DNA from: Candidatus Opimibacter skivensis | GTDB taxonomy: Bacteria > Bacteroidota > Bacteroidia > Chitinophagales > Saprospiraceae | Length of the DNA: 64,000 nucleotides | Assembly (NCBI GenBank): GCA_016722045.1 | Contig: JADKGY010000006.1 | Coordinates: 558,001-622,000, forward strand | Direction: 5' to 3' | In this document: positions 7,702-17,800 of the stretch, piece after piece | How positions within the stretch are numbered: position 1 is the stretch's first letter | How the letters are laid out: each line of letters starts with the position of its first letter | Notes under the pieces: generated by a model | Seen by the model: only the letters and a program-made list of their open reading frames with translations | Told to the model about the DNA's origin: nothing | Databases searched by the model: none | Made by a program: the position numbers and the translations under genes

Positions 7702-9117
7702 ATGAGCCTAGTAGTTCCATTCGAAGAAATATTTAATGGTGAGGGCTTACTAAGCAAAGCCGAACATTGGAACAGGTTCGAGCTTAAATCCGCATGTACT
7801 ATTCAAAATGGATTTGCTCTAAAGTCAAAGCTATTCAATTCAGAACACGGATTTCCAATTATACGAATCAGGGACCTTAAATTTAACAAGGTCCAAACTT
7901 ACTATACAGGTGATTATCCTCAGCAATATGAAGTAGACAATGGGGATCTTCTAATCGGAATGGACGGAGATTTCATTTGTTACGAATGGGGAGGCGGTAA
8001 AGCAGTACTCAATCAACGAGTATGCAAAATAGTGCCGAATGAATCCATTCTATTGAAGAGATTCTTATTTTATGGAATAAACGGATACCTCCATGCTATT
8101 CAAAAAGCCACCTCATCAGTTACTGTTGGACATCTATCGTCAATTGACCTTGGAAATATTCCCTTCCCTATTCCTCCAATTGACGAACAAAAGATAATGG
8201 TCGCCAAACTTGATGCCATCATGCAAAAAGTAGAAGCCAACAAACATCGGCTTGAAAAAATCCCCAAGCTGCTCAAGCGCTTCCGGCAATCTGTGATGGC
8301 TGCGGCGGTGAGTGGAAGATTGACGGAGGTGTGGAGAGAGGAGAATAATAAAGTGACATTATATTCAACGAACAATATTAATGAAAACTATGAATGGAGG
8401 ACATTTGACTTACCAAATACATGGAAATGGGATTACATTAAAAATATTGGTGACCACATTTTAGGCAAAATGCTTGATGCCGCAAAAAATAAAGGGGAGC
8501 TAACTTATTATTTAAGGAATGTGAGTGTAAGATGGTTTGAAATTGACTTAGACTCATTGACAGAAATAAAAGCAACAAAAGAGGATAAAATTAAATTTGA
8601 TTTAAGAGATGGTGACTTATTTGTGTGCGAAGGAGGTGAACCAGGACGAGCAGCAGTTTGGCATAAGGGCGTAAACAATTTTATCTTTCAAAAGGCAATT
8701 CACAGAATACGACCAAACAAATATGTTAACCCTTACTGGGTTTTATACAATTTAAAAGTTGATGCAGATGGCGGCAATTTGGAATCGCTATTTACGGGAA
8801 CTGGGATTAAGCATTTAACTTTAAAATCATTGTCTAAATATCCAATTGCAATCCCACCGATTGAAGAACAAAAAGAAATTGTTCGCAGAATAGAACAACT
8901 CTTTGCTTTTTCTGATAAAATCGAAGCCCGCTACACCAAAGCCAAAGCCATGCTGGATAGATTGCCTCAGAGTATTTTAGCTAAGGCATTTCGGGGGGAG
9001 TTGGTGCCTCAGGATCCGGGGGATGAGGGGGCGAGGGTGTTGGTGGAGAGAATAAAGGCAGAAATGGTAGAAAAGGCGGAAGGGCAGAAAATGAAAGGGC
9101 ACCGGACAAAAAGGTAA
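7702..9117 (+). CDS. hsdS: Type I restriction-modification S (specificity) subunit
   Basis: The 471-residue protein shows the two-half HsdS layout. Target-recognition domain 1 (about 22-165) ends in IPPIDEQK at 157-164 and a coiled-coil spacer (LEKIPKLLKRFRQSVMAAA). Domain 2 (about 230-390) ends in IPPIEEQKEIV with a second spacer (LDRLPQSILAKAFRGELVPQ). It determines the bipartite recognition sequence, which cannot be read from sequence alone. The last roughly 15 codons (KAEGQKMKGHRTKR) are encoded by AAGGCGGAAGGGCAGAAA-type DNA. This looks like a piece of the minisatellite found in several spacers, so the tail may be recently acquired. Confidence 0.9.
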   Translation: MSLVVPFEEIFNGEGLLSKAEHWNRFELKSACTIQNGFALKSKLFNSEHGFPIIRIRDLKFNKVQTYYTGDYPQQYEVDNGDLLIGMDGDFICYEWGGGKAVLNQRVCKIVPNESILLKRFLFYGINGYLHAIQKATSSVTVGHLSSIDLGNIPFPIPPIDEQKIMVAKLDAIMQKVEANKHRLEKIPKLLKRFRQSVMAAAVSGRLTEVWREENNKVTLYSTNNINENYEWRTFDLPNTWKWDYIKNIGDHILGKMLDAAKNKGELTYYLRNVSVRWFEIDLDSLTEIKATKEDKIKFDLRDGDLFVCEGGEPGRAAVWHKGVNNFIFQKAIHRIRPNKYVNPYWVLYNLKVDADGGNLESLFTGTGIKHLTLKSLSKYPIAIPPIEEQKEIVRRIEQLFAFSDKIEARYTKAKAMLDRLPQSILAKAFRGELVPQDPGDEGARVLVERIKAEMVEKAEGQKMKGHRTKR

Positions 9118-9144
9118 AAAAACAAATAAATCCAAGGAGCCTAA

Positions 9145-10020
9145 ATGCAAACAGAATTATTTCATACAGATCAATTTAATACAGACAAACTCACAATTGA
9201 CGAACTGTTTAAACGCAGCCGGAAACATCAAGGCAGCAAAGAATTTTTTCGCTTCTTTAACTTCATTGCCGGCTTCCATCATTATTCACGCTTCAACACC
9301 ATGCTGGTGTATTTGCAGGATGATACAGTTACCTTTTTTGGTGGTACCCATTTCTGGAAAAAGAAATTTAAACGAACCATAAAAGAGGATGCCAGACCGT
9401 ATGTCATCCTTCAGCCTTTTGCACCTGTCATGCTGGTGTATGATTTATTTCAAACCGAAGGAAACGAATCTCCACAGAAATTTTTAGAAGATGGCCTGGG
9501 AACAAAACCGTTTGACGTAAAAGGTAAGATCAAACCAAAAACGTTAGAGGATGTGATTAAGATGGCTACAAGTATTGGAATAAAAATATCAATCAAACCA
9601 CTTTCCTTTTTCAATGCAGGTTATATCACGACCATATTCAAATCAGGTCCTCCTGAAATTGCCTTGAAAGAGGGCATGACGTATGAACAGAATCTTGCTG
9701 TACTCATTCATGAACTTGGACATTTGTTCCTGGGGCATACCGGTCATTCCATTCTACATGAGAAAACGAAAGAGGGCAAGGTCAAAGAAATAAAACTGAT
9801 GAAAAGAAAACTTACCGTCACGGCACAAGAACTCGAAGCCGAGACCATCAGCTTCCTGATCTGCAAGAAACTTGGCCTTGAAACGAAAGCAGCGGAATAT
9901 TTGGCTGGGTATATAAAAAGCGACAAAGATCTGGAAGAATTCAGTTACGAATTAGTGATCAAGACAGCGGATAAGATTGAGGAGATGTTCTTGAAAATAA
10001 ACATTTCACATAGACCTTAG
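9145..10020 (+). CDS. ArdC/ImmA-IrrE-like zinc metalloprotease at the end of the restriction operon
   Basis: The 291-residue protein combines an N-terminal region resembling the ArdC N-terminal domain (FFRFFNFIAGFHHYSRFNTM, then GGTHFWKKKF) with a gluzincin core. HELGHLFLGH at 189-198 gives the HExxH zinc site, and AQELEAETISF about 35 residues later supplies the likely third ligand. No signal peptide is seen, so it is cytoplasmic. ImmA/IrrE proteases cleave repressors and ArdC proteins protect plasmid DNA from restriction. The gene starts 27 bp after hsdS on the same strand and is probably in the same operon. It could regulate the system or protect the host from it, but no substrate can be read from sequence. 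Confidence 0.75.
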   Translation: MQTELFHTDQFNTDKLTIDELFKRSRKHQGSKEFFRFFNFIAGFHHYSRFNTMLVYLQDDTVTFFGGTHFWKKKFKRTIKEDARPYVILQPFAPVMLVYDLFQTEGNESPQKFLEDGLGTKPFDVKGKIKPKTLEDVIKMATSIGIKISIKPLSFFNAGYITTIFKSGPPEIALKEGMTYEQNLAVLIHELGHLFLGHTGHSILHEKTKEGKVKEIKLMKRKLTVTAQELEAETISFLICKKLGLETKAAEYLAGYIKSDKDLEEFSYELVIKTADKIEEMFLKINISHRP

Positions 10021-10257
10021 TGAAGAGCTACATGTATGGGATCACGATGGTGTTGTTATGGAAACATTCTATTACAATTCGTGCAAAGATAGTCGACTGT
10101 GTGCAATTTAGGTTCACACCAGATACCATATTAAATTTGTAATGATGGCCACCTAGGAAAACCGTTGATGACTAAAATAAAATAATGATTTTAAATACAA
10201 TCTAACTTTAATGACTCTAACCCAAATAGTATTAAAGAGTTCTTTTGTTTTACTTAA

Positions 10258-13200
10258 TTATCTTTGATATATTTTTCTACCAAATATATAAATGAAGTTC
10301 GTATTTCCTGTTTCATTATAATATTGGTCTAATTTAAAAATATAAGATGTTGGATCACTCTCTGCAGCACGATGCTGACCAAATTTATAATAAAACCAAA
10401 CAGCAAATGGCCTTCCACTAGAGTCCAAATTATGTGAAGAACCAGCTATTCTTAGATTTGGCATTAGTACATGAGGTTTTATCTCCCATCTACTTGGGCC
10501 CCTACCACCTCTATTTAAGTCATATCGTCCATGTCTAATAGTAAAAAACCTACCAATACTATAAAACCCATCCTTAATTTTCTGCCATATTGGTTTATCG
10601 GGCGAGTTGGAGTCTTGTTGCTCATCTATTTTCTCTATAAAATTATTATTTTTATCAATCTCCCAAATCTTTCCATTTTTATCTTCATATCCACCTAAAG
10701 ATGCTAAAGTCATAATTTTATTAAATTCTTGTGAAGCATAGCTTGTTCCACTTTTTTCTTGCTGCAGGTTTCTTTCCATAGGGCTCATTGCCTCCCAAGG
10801 TTTGCTTCCATAATACTCTTCACCAGCCAAGTAATTATCCCAAAAATGGTCTTCCGGATCATAGTCACTTCCTCCTGTGGGGTCAATTTTATTAATTGGA
10901 TTATTACCCATCGCTAAGTAAGGCGAATTATACTGACCCATCGGATCAGGGTTGAACCATCTCCCTAATCGACAATCGTAATGCCGTAGTTCAAAATTGT
11001 TGAATCCAGTCTCCGTATCCTCTTCTTGCCCTTGATAACCAAAACGATACTTGAGAGGTAAGCTGAAATTACGCCCTGGCATAATAGAGCCATGTGGATA
11101 GTAATCTGAAAAACTCAATACTTCAGCTGCGCCGGCATTGTTTCGCACAACTGCGCGCACATTTCCCATATAGTCGCTTATTTCATAGACATAACTGCTA
11201 CTTCTTTTATCATAAATACCAATTCTACCTTCACCATATATGGGCAATTCTGTTTGAAGCAAGGTGCCATTGTAGATATTCGTTTCATAAATACTCATAA
11301 GTTCTCCGCCCTCACCATATATATACCACGTATATTTTGCTTCATCGCCATTGTTATCATATGTAATTTTCTTTTGTCGCAAACCTGCGGGATTATATTC
11401 AAATCTTAATAGATACTTTCCATCTGAATTAGTGATTGTCAAGACTTTGCCAGCCAGATTATATATGTAAACATAATCAGCACTGAAGTCATTAATTAAT
11501 TGTCCAATATTATTGTAGATGTAATTGCTTGAAGATTGATTTTTTAGATCATCAGAATAGTTACTCGCTATGTCATTTATTGAATTAAGACGGTTTGGTA
11601 ACGAGGGAGAATAGTTGTACACTAAATCATCCATTGGCAATTCAGAAGGTTCTCCTTGACGCTTTAAGGTTTTAACATTCCCTATTTTATCATATGTTAA
11701 ATTATTTATTCGATAAGCATTTGGATCTTCTGCAAATATAGAGCCTGTTCCTATTGTTGGCCCATTTGAGGTGCCTGCTAGCACACTTCCAAAAACAGCT
11801 TCGCTCAATTGATTTTGATAATCATACTTATAAACATATTGAAGCATGCCGGAAGTAAATGTTGAGGTTGATGCTGCAGCTACCGGCAAAGCAGTTTGCC
11901 AGCGAATACATCGTATATTGCCATTGAATGGTTCGATGTAAGTGGCTGAAGTGTTTATAACATTTCGCGAATATGTTTCGACATATGTATTTTTTCGAGT
12001 ATAATCACCAGGAAAATAATCAAGGGTGAAACCAAACACATCTTTATTGAATCCGAGATTTACACCAGCATAACCATCCTTTCCAGGGTCTCGATTTGTA
12101 AGTGTAGGGTCATTAACACTTTTAAGCTGGCCATTAATAGTATAAACATAATCAAGTCCCTGCAAATTCCCACCTAGTTCATTACGCTTTAAGGCATTAT
12201 GAAGGTAGTATTTTAGAGTCTGATGACTTTTAAAGGATACATTATCAAAACTTGTCGCTGTCTCATGAAGCCTATTGTTGGAATCATAAATATATTGATG
12301 AATGAATCGTTCAGCAGGCTCTTCCTTTTGATAGTCAATTTTATCCAAATTCCCTTCTTTAGTGTAATGATAGTTGATCGTTTTTATGCCGAGTACATTT
12401 AGTGAATGAACCGCCCAAATGCATCGGTCATCATAATCATATCCATACCATGAAGCATCGCCTGCAATAGTCCAGGATTTTGACAATTGATTATCCTGAA
12501 ACCTTTGATCATATCCTGAATATGTGATAGGTAGATCGTCTGATTTATCATAAGCAAACCAAGTTTGTTGAGTGCAATGGGTTGAATACGCTGTCCATTC
12601 AGCTTGGGTGAAGTCTACAACTGCGTGCACACTACCGATTTCTATAGGATTTGGTGTACTACCTGATGAAGTATAAGGCTGAAAGGATAAAATTGGCCCT
12701 GACACTCTGAGAGAAGGATTGAATTCTCCTGTCTCAACAATACGACCCGCTCTATCATAGACATAATAATTAAATCTACCTCCATCTATCAATTGTTGCG
12801 CGTTTTGTTTAAAACGTAGTTTCCCTTCCGTGTCATAAATGAAGTTTATTATTCCTTCGTCAGGAGAGGTATTTTTTATAGGCCACCCAAAAGAATTATA
12901 AGAATAAGTTAAAATTTTCGTATCAGGTATGGGCTCAAATCTCGGATATTTTTGTAATTTAGTCGTAATCACGATTCGTGAATGGTTTGTTTGATCTGAA
13001 TGAATTGTGTTACTTTGGACAAAAGGTTCAATATGATCCAATTGAAACGAGCCGGAAAAAAATTTATAAACAAGAATTTCAATGTTAGTTATGTATAGCT
13101 TTATTGAAGAATAATTTTTTACAACATTCCCGCTTAAAGGAATTGTGATTATATTATGTCCCGTATAAGTGTCTAATTGAAATACTCCATTAGTGATGCT

Positions 13201-14859
13201 CGTAATTCCTCCTTGGACCAAATCACCATTAATATTAAATGTTACTCTCAATGCATAAATTAATTGACCATCAGGCGTAGGAGCGGATGTTGTTCTTAAA
13301 TGCTGGGTTTCCAACTCTTCTTCATCTATGACAATAGGGCTCACGTTAAGCTCGGGTAATGTTGCACTTACGTTGTGATTTGATAAATCCTGTGATCTGA
13401 TTCGAACTCCATTCCCAGGAGTTAATGGATTAGAATATCCAGTTAATTCTACCTTAAATTCGAGTGATTGTTGGTACCCCATTAATGGGACAGTTCCTAC
13501 TGAATGAAGAACTGAAACATAATCAACAGGTTTTTCAACATGATCTGTAGAAGTTGTGTTATTTGCAAATGGGTCGTATGAACAATCAACAAGATTTGGT
13601 GAAACCACTTTTGATAATTCCCCCTTTTTTGTATAGTAATTAATACTCCAATTACTGTAATCCAGTTCATAAGAAATACTCAAATTCGGTATAAATTTAG
13701 GATCCCATTTAGTTCCGCCTTGATTGTTCAAATCAAAATTTGCAGTTAGGTAAAGTGAAGTGTATTCATAAGAAATCCTGAAATAAGAACTTTCAAATTG
13801 ATATATATTTTTAAAAGTTACTGATCGGGTATTTCTATCAATGACATAGTCAATCCCCTCGACTAAAAGATAACCTTTTCTTAAATCTGTTATAGAGTAG
13901 TTTACTTGTTTTGGCGAATTAGGAGATGACCCTTCATTCGCTAAAATTCCATATCCAACATTGGCAGTAATTAATTTAAGCGTTCCTTTTTTAGAAGCAG
14001 GCAGATGTATAGAAACCCCTCTTTGCCCGTAATAAAATAAAGTTTGATTTACTTTTTGACTGACACAGGATGTAGGAATTCCAGTAAGGCAAGTAGCTAT
14101 AACCTGACCATTTGAATTCGTATAGCTGACGTTTTCTTTGCCATTTTCATCTATTTCTATAGTCTTAAAAGCTGATATGTCTTCTTTTCCCGTAGAAACT
14201 GCATTATTATTCGAGAATCCTGTAATGTACGATTCGTTGTATCCAAATACATAATATAGTTCACCAGCATTGGTTAAGTAAAATGTTTTTTTTTCATGCC
14301 CTGTGCCCATTCTATGATTTTCCCCCGCAATTGTCATTCGTTTCACGCGTCCCAATGGATCATCAAAATATTCAATTCGGTTATAGGGGTAGGATGATGA
14401 AGCAACATATGGTTCTGCTACATTATTATTGCTGTAATACCAACCCAAGGTCCCTTGCAAAGTATTTTGAACTGGGGCTGGCATATTAATTTCACCGAAA
14501 TTTGTTGATGATGTATTAGGCTTATCAAAATCATCCCATGAATAATTATTGCCAGATGCATCTTCGATGAATTTATCTTTAAAGTTTATGGAGTTCTGAA
14601 ACAATGGAGCTGAAAGGGTTTGTAAAACAGGACGTCCAAATGCATCAAATACGGGTTGACTTGCAAGAACATTATTATTTGCATTGTCCGTTGATTGTTG
14701 TTGAATTGTCCTACCTATCCCATCAATATAGGTTCTTGTCTGTGACAAAACATTGCCATTATTATTAAATGATATTACTTCTGACCAGTTATTTTGTGCA
14801 TTGCTACCCCAAGAAATAAAAAGAATTGTCACAAATGGTAATAATCGGTGGTATTTCAT
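10258..14859 (-). CDS. Giant secreted RHS/YD-repeat protein (DUF6443-type start, RHS core end)
   Basis: I use the ATG at 14859 (MKYHRLLPFVTILFISWGSNAQ), which starts a clear signal peptide; the open frame reaches 60 codons further into the upstream gene. The protein is about 1,533 residues. After the signal comes a DUF6443-like start (YIDGIGRTIQQQ, VFDAFGRPVLQT), then many YD-type repeats (YNSFGWPIKN, YVYDRAGRIVETG, YIYDSNNRLHET). The RHS-associated core follows: YDCRLGRWFNPDPMGQY and GNNPINKIDPTGG. About 180 variable residues follow that, of no recognised family. RHS repeats form large shells that enclose C-terminal domains. It begins 13 bp after a second giant gene. No T9SS sorting domain is seen. 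Confidence 0.85.
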   Translation of the reverse strand: MKYHRLLPFVTILFISWGSNAQNNWSEVISFNNNGNVLSQTRTYIDGIGRTIQQQSTDNANNNVLASQPVFDAFGRPVLQTLSAPLFQNSINFKDKFIEDASGNNYSWDDFDKPNTSSTNFGEINMPAPVQNTLQGTLGWYYSNNNVAEPYVASSSYPYNRIEYFDDPLGRVKRMTIAGENHRMGTGHEKKTFYLTNAGELYYVFGYNESYITGFSNNNAVSTGKEDISAFKTIEIDENGKENVSYTNSNGQVIATCLTGIPTSCVSQKVNQTLFYYGQRGVSIHLPASKKGTLKLITANVGYGILANEGSSPNSPKQVNYSITDLRKGYLLVEGIDYVIDRNTRSVTFKNIYQFESSYFRISYEYTSLYLTANFDLNNQGGTKWDPKFIPNLSISYELDYSNWSINYYTKKGELSKVVSPNLVDCSYDPFANNTTSTDHVEKPVDYVSVLHSVGTVPLMGYQQSLEFKVELTGYSNPLTPGNGVRIRSQDLSNHNVSATLPELNVSPIVIDEEELETQHLRTTSAPTPDGQLIYALRVTFNINGDLVQGGITSITNGVFQLDTYTGHNIITIPLSGNVVKNYSSIKLYITNIEILVYKFFSGSFQLDHIEPFVQSNTIHSDQTNHSRIVITTKLQKYPRFEPIPDTKILTYSYNSFGWPIKNTSPDEGIINFIYDTEGKLRFKQNAQQLIDGGRFNYYVYDRAGRIVETGEFNPSLRVSGPILSFQPYTSSGSTPNPIEIGSVHAVVDFTQAEWTAYSTHCTQQTWFAYDKSDDLPITYSGYDQRFQDNQLSKSWTIAGDASWYGYDYDDRCIWAVHSLNVLGIKTINYHYTKEGNLDKIDYQKEEPAERFIHQYIYDSNNRLHETATSFDNVSFKSHQTLKYYLHNALKRNELGGNLQGLDYVYTINGQLKSVNDPTLTNRDPGKDGYAGVNLGFNKDVFGFTLDYFPGDYTRKNTYVETYSRNVINTSATYIEPFNGNIRCIRWQTALPVAAASTSTFTSGMLQYVYKYDYQNQLSEAVFGSVLAGTSNGPTIGTGSIFAEDPNAYRINNLTYDKIGNVKTLKRQGEPSELPMDDLVYNYSPSLPNRLNSINDIASNYSDDLKNQSSSNYIYNNIGQLINDFSADYVYIYNLAGKVLTITNSDGKYLLRFEYNPAGLRQKKITYDNNGDEAKYTWYIYGEGGELMSIYETNIYNGTLLQTELPIYGEGRIGIYDKRSSSYVYEISDYMGNVRAVVRNNAGAAEVLSFSDYYPHGSIMPGRNFSLPLKYRFGYQGQEEDTETGFNNFELRHYDCRLGRWFNPDPMGQYNSPYLAMGNNPINKIDPTGGSDYDPEDHFWDNYLAGEEYYGSKPWEAMSPMERNLQQEKSGTSYASQEFNKIMTLASLGGYEDKNGKIWEIDKNNNFIEKIDEQQDSNSPDKPIWQKIKDGFYSIGRFFTIRHGRYDLNRGGRGPSRWEIKPHVLMPNLRIAGSSHNLDSSGRPFAVWFYYKFGQHRAAESDPTSYIFKLDQYYNETGNTNFIYIFGRKIYQR

Positions 14860-14872
14860 AAATAATGATATT

Positions 14873-17800
14873 TTAGTAAGCTCGCTTGAAATTATAATTG
14901 TTGCGTTGTTTAAGTTTCCAACCGTCCGTTGGAGTCTCAATCCATATTTCGCTAATTCGGCCCTCGTTATCATATGCAAAACGAGTGGCAAAATTATTAA
15001 AGTCCAAAGTTGCAAGCATCCTCCCTGATTTTTCATCAATTACGTTCCCGGTTATGGAAATGTCCATAGGTCTTATCATCAAATCATCAAAATAAGAAGT
15101 TGAATTTCCTGGATTGTATAAATAAGCCCTGAAATCATTTAAAGATCCACCAGTTGGCAAATAATCAATGGGAACGTCAATAGTACTCGTCATTAATGTC
15201 CAATCTCCAACCATCGTATTAGAAGCATCTGATTTTTCAATATTTTTGTAAATATTCACATCACCTTGAATTCCTGTGGAACTGTGGCTGCCATTTAAAC
15301 TTAAGATTAACGATGCACTGGAAGGGCTATTTTTATGAACCCAAACTGATACTCTGTAGCTTCGACCTGCTGTTATTTCCTTGGTAAAATATCCAGGCCC
15401 GAATGCCCCAATATCAACTTTTGCCATGAAATTTCCAGTGTGTGGGCTAAGATTCACATTTCCGGCAAACCGCATTTGTCCCTGTGTGATTTCTCCCCCA
15501 AAATGCATGATACCAGGGGAAACGATTTCTTGATCTTCAAAACCAGAAAAAGTAAAATCTGTATATCGAGCATCACTTGCTTCACAAAGTAAATATTGTT
15601 GGTCATATCCCAATTTAGAGGCAGAATATCGTGAAGTCACACCTTTTTTTGATTCTATTATTGTATTTCGTTTATTAAACAATGTAATATCTTCCTCCTC
15701 TCGCCAATTCAAATCATTTGCATCACCATTGAAAACATAAGTTTTATAAGGCTCCCAATAAGTAGTTTGTTGCAATTGAGTGACATATGCATTTGTAGAA
15801 AAATCAAATATTCGTCTTGGTATTATTTGTTGCCAAGTTGTTTTTGAACCTGCAATAAGTTCTCGATCACTACTTTGGACAAGGTTATTATAAACATCAC
15901 GAATAATTTTATCCCTGTAAACGGTAACTTTGTATGGCGCTAGTAATAAATTTTTTGCATTTGGATCTTTGCTTTTAGTTCCCATCATTGAATACGCTGA
16001 CTGTAGGTAAGCATATGAAGTTCGTGTTTCTGTTATCCCCGAAGTTGGATCAGTTATACGCACTTGAGTTGGAGCTCCAGATGATGGGTCTCTTGCAATT
16101 ATTTCTTCTGATATAGATATCCCATCTCTAATAATAATCTTTCTTTTTAAAGTGTTTTTGAACTGAATTTTAATAAAATCCATATCAAATTTTAGAGGAT
16201 ATCCTGGACAGAATGGATTTTTTGTAGGTTCCTGTAAGTGTTGTGTGAATGATTCCGTCAATGATGGCAGAACATCTTCACTATTCAGATAATATTCGTA
16301 TAATTCTGAACTGACTATGTTATTATTATTATCAAAATAAGAAACACTTAGTGGACGACCATAAGAACCTACTAATTGATTTACAGTAGCAAAGGTTTCA
16401 AGGGTCAGCGTGGTACAGGGGAAAGCGGTAGGTTTCGGTTCTATTTCTTTATAACTTACACTGTTCTCAGAATACATATTGTCATATGTATAAATAGCCT
16501 TGCCAGAATATGTATTTTGAAGGCTTTTAGACTTAACTGTCACTTTGCCATATGTTACAATCGTTGGTGGCATATTAGGATCGTTCGCTAAATTATTTTT
16601 ACCAATGGTATGGGCATCAATCAGAGAGCTGATATCAATAGGCTCTGAACCAGCGGCTCCATTTTCATAAGAATATTCGTTTATATAATTTTGGTTTAAG
16701 TCAGGTTCCTTTATGGTAATCTGCTTTACACGAACACCACCACCTGATACGGAAGAAAGTCTTAAACCTATATATCCCCACCCATTTACTTTTGGATTAT
16801 ATGTGGGATTATAATTACCACAACCCACAGTGCCACCAATATTCTTAAATAGTGCATTGATATCTATATCTCGAGAATCGAGAGTGCTGTTAAGTAAGGA
16901 TAGAGTTAGTGGAGTGAAATTAATAATACTGCATGGATTATTATTATATCCACTGGCAGCAGTGATACAATTAGGTCCGGTTAGTCCCGTGAAAAAAGGA
17001 ATAAATACTTCCTTGAATTGAATTTGGTTGCTCGGCAAACTTAAGAAATCATCAATGTCTTTATTAACTGACACAACTCCAGCCGAAGACGTCCAACCTC
17101 CGGACCCATTTAGCTGAGCATTTTTTATCAGAAAGTACCTTTTGGGATTAACAAATCCCCTTCCATTGTTTACCTTCTCATAGGAATCAGATTCATAATC
17201 AACTAAAATTTCTCCTCCTAAGGGCGTAGTTATCTTTTTCAATGACCATGCATCAACATTTAGCTTCGATCCTTGAATTTGATTAGTTCCTTCAGTCGTA
17301 TAACGTCCCCTAAATGAAAAATTAAAATCACTTTTATAATAACCCCAGTAATCTGTTTTAAAAGGACTGAAATTTGGATTTTTAGTTGAATTGTTCTCAT
17401 CATAATCAAACAAATACGATGGTCCTGTAGGCTTATATTTTAACCCGTAGGATTTGATTTCTTTAATAGTTAATTTCCCGGAATTTGCTAAATCCGAACT
17501 TGTTGATGGATCAGATTCATTATATTTTTTATAAATTTCAGTATTAAATGCTTGAGAAAAAGAAATGGAGCTTGTTGTAAATGTATTATTAACATTATTG
17601 TACAGCATCTTGCAAAGACTATAATCAGCAATTAAATCAATAGCTTCAATAGTATTTGCTTTTATAAGCATTTCATTTGAATAAAAATTACCTATATGGG
17701 GTTTTACATTTACTGGATAGCACTGGACTAAAGAATATCTGGGGTCATAAGGAAGAGGTGCATTATTTGAAATAATTGGAAGGTCTTCATTTCGAATCAA

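Noticed and set aside
9197..9382. Alternative frame inside the zinc protease gene
   Set aside because: No family-like sequence; the +1 frame at 9145 carries the HELGH motif and covers the region.
14860..15039. 60-codon upstream extension of the RHS protein
   Set aside because: It overlaps the upstream giant gene and lies before a clear signal peptide at 14859.
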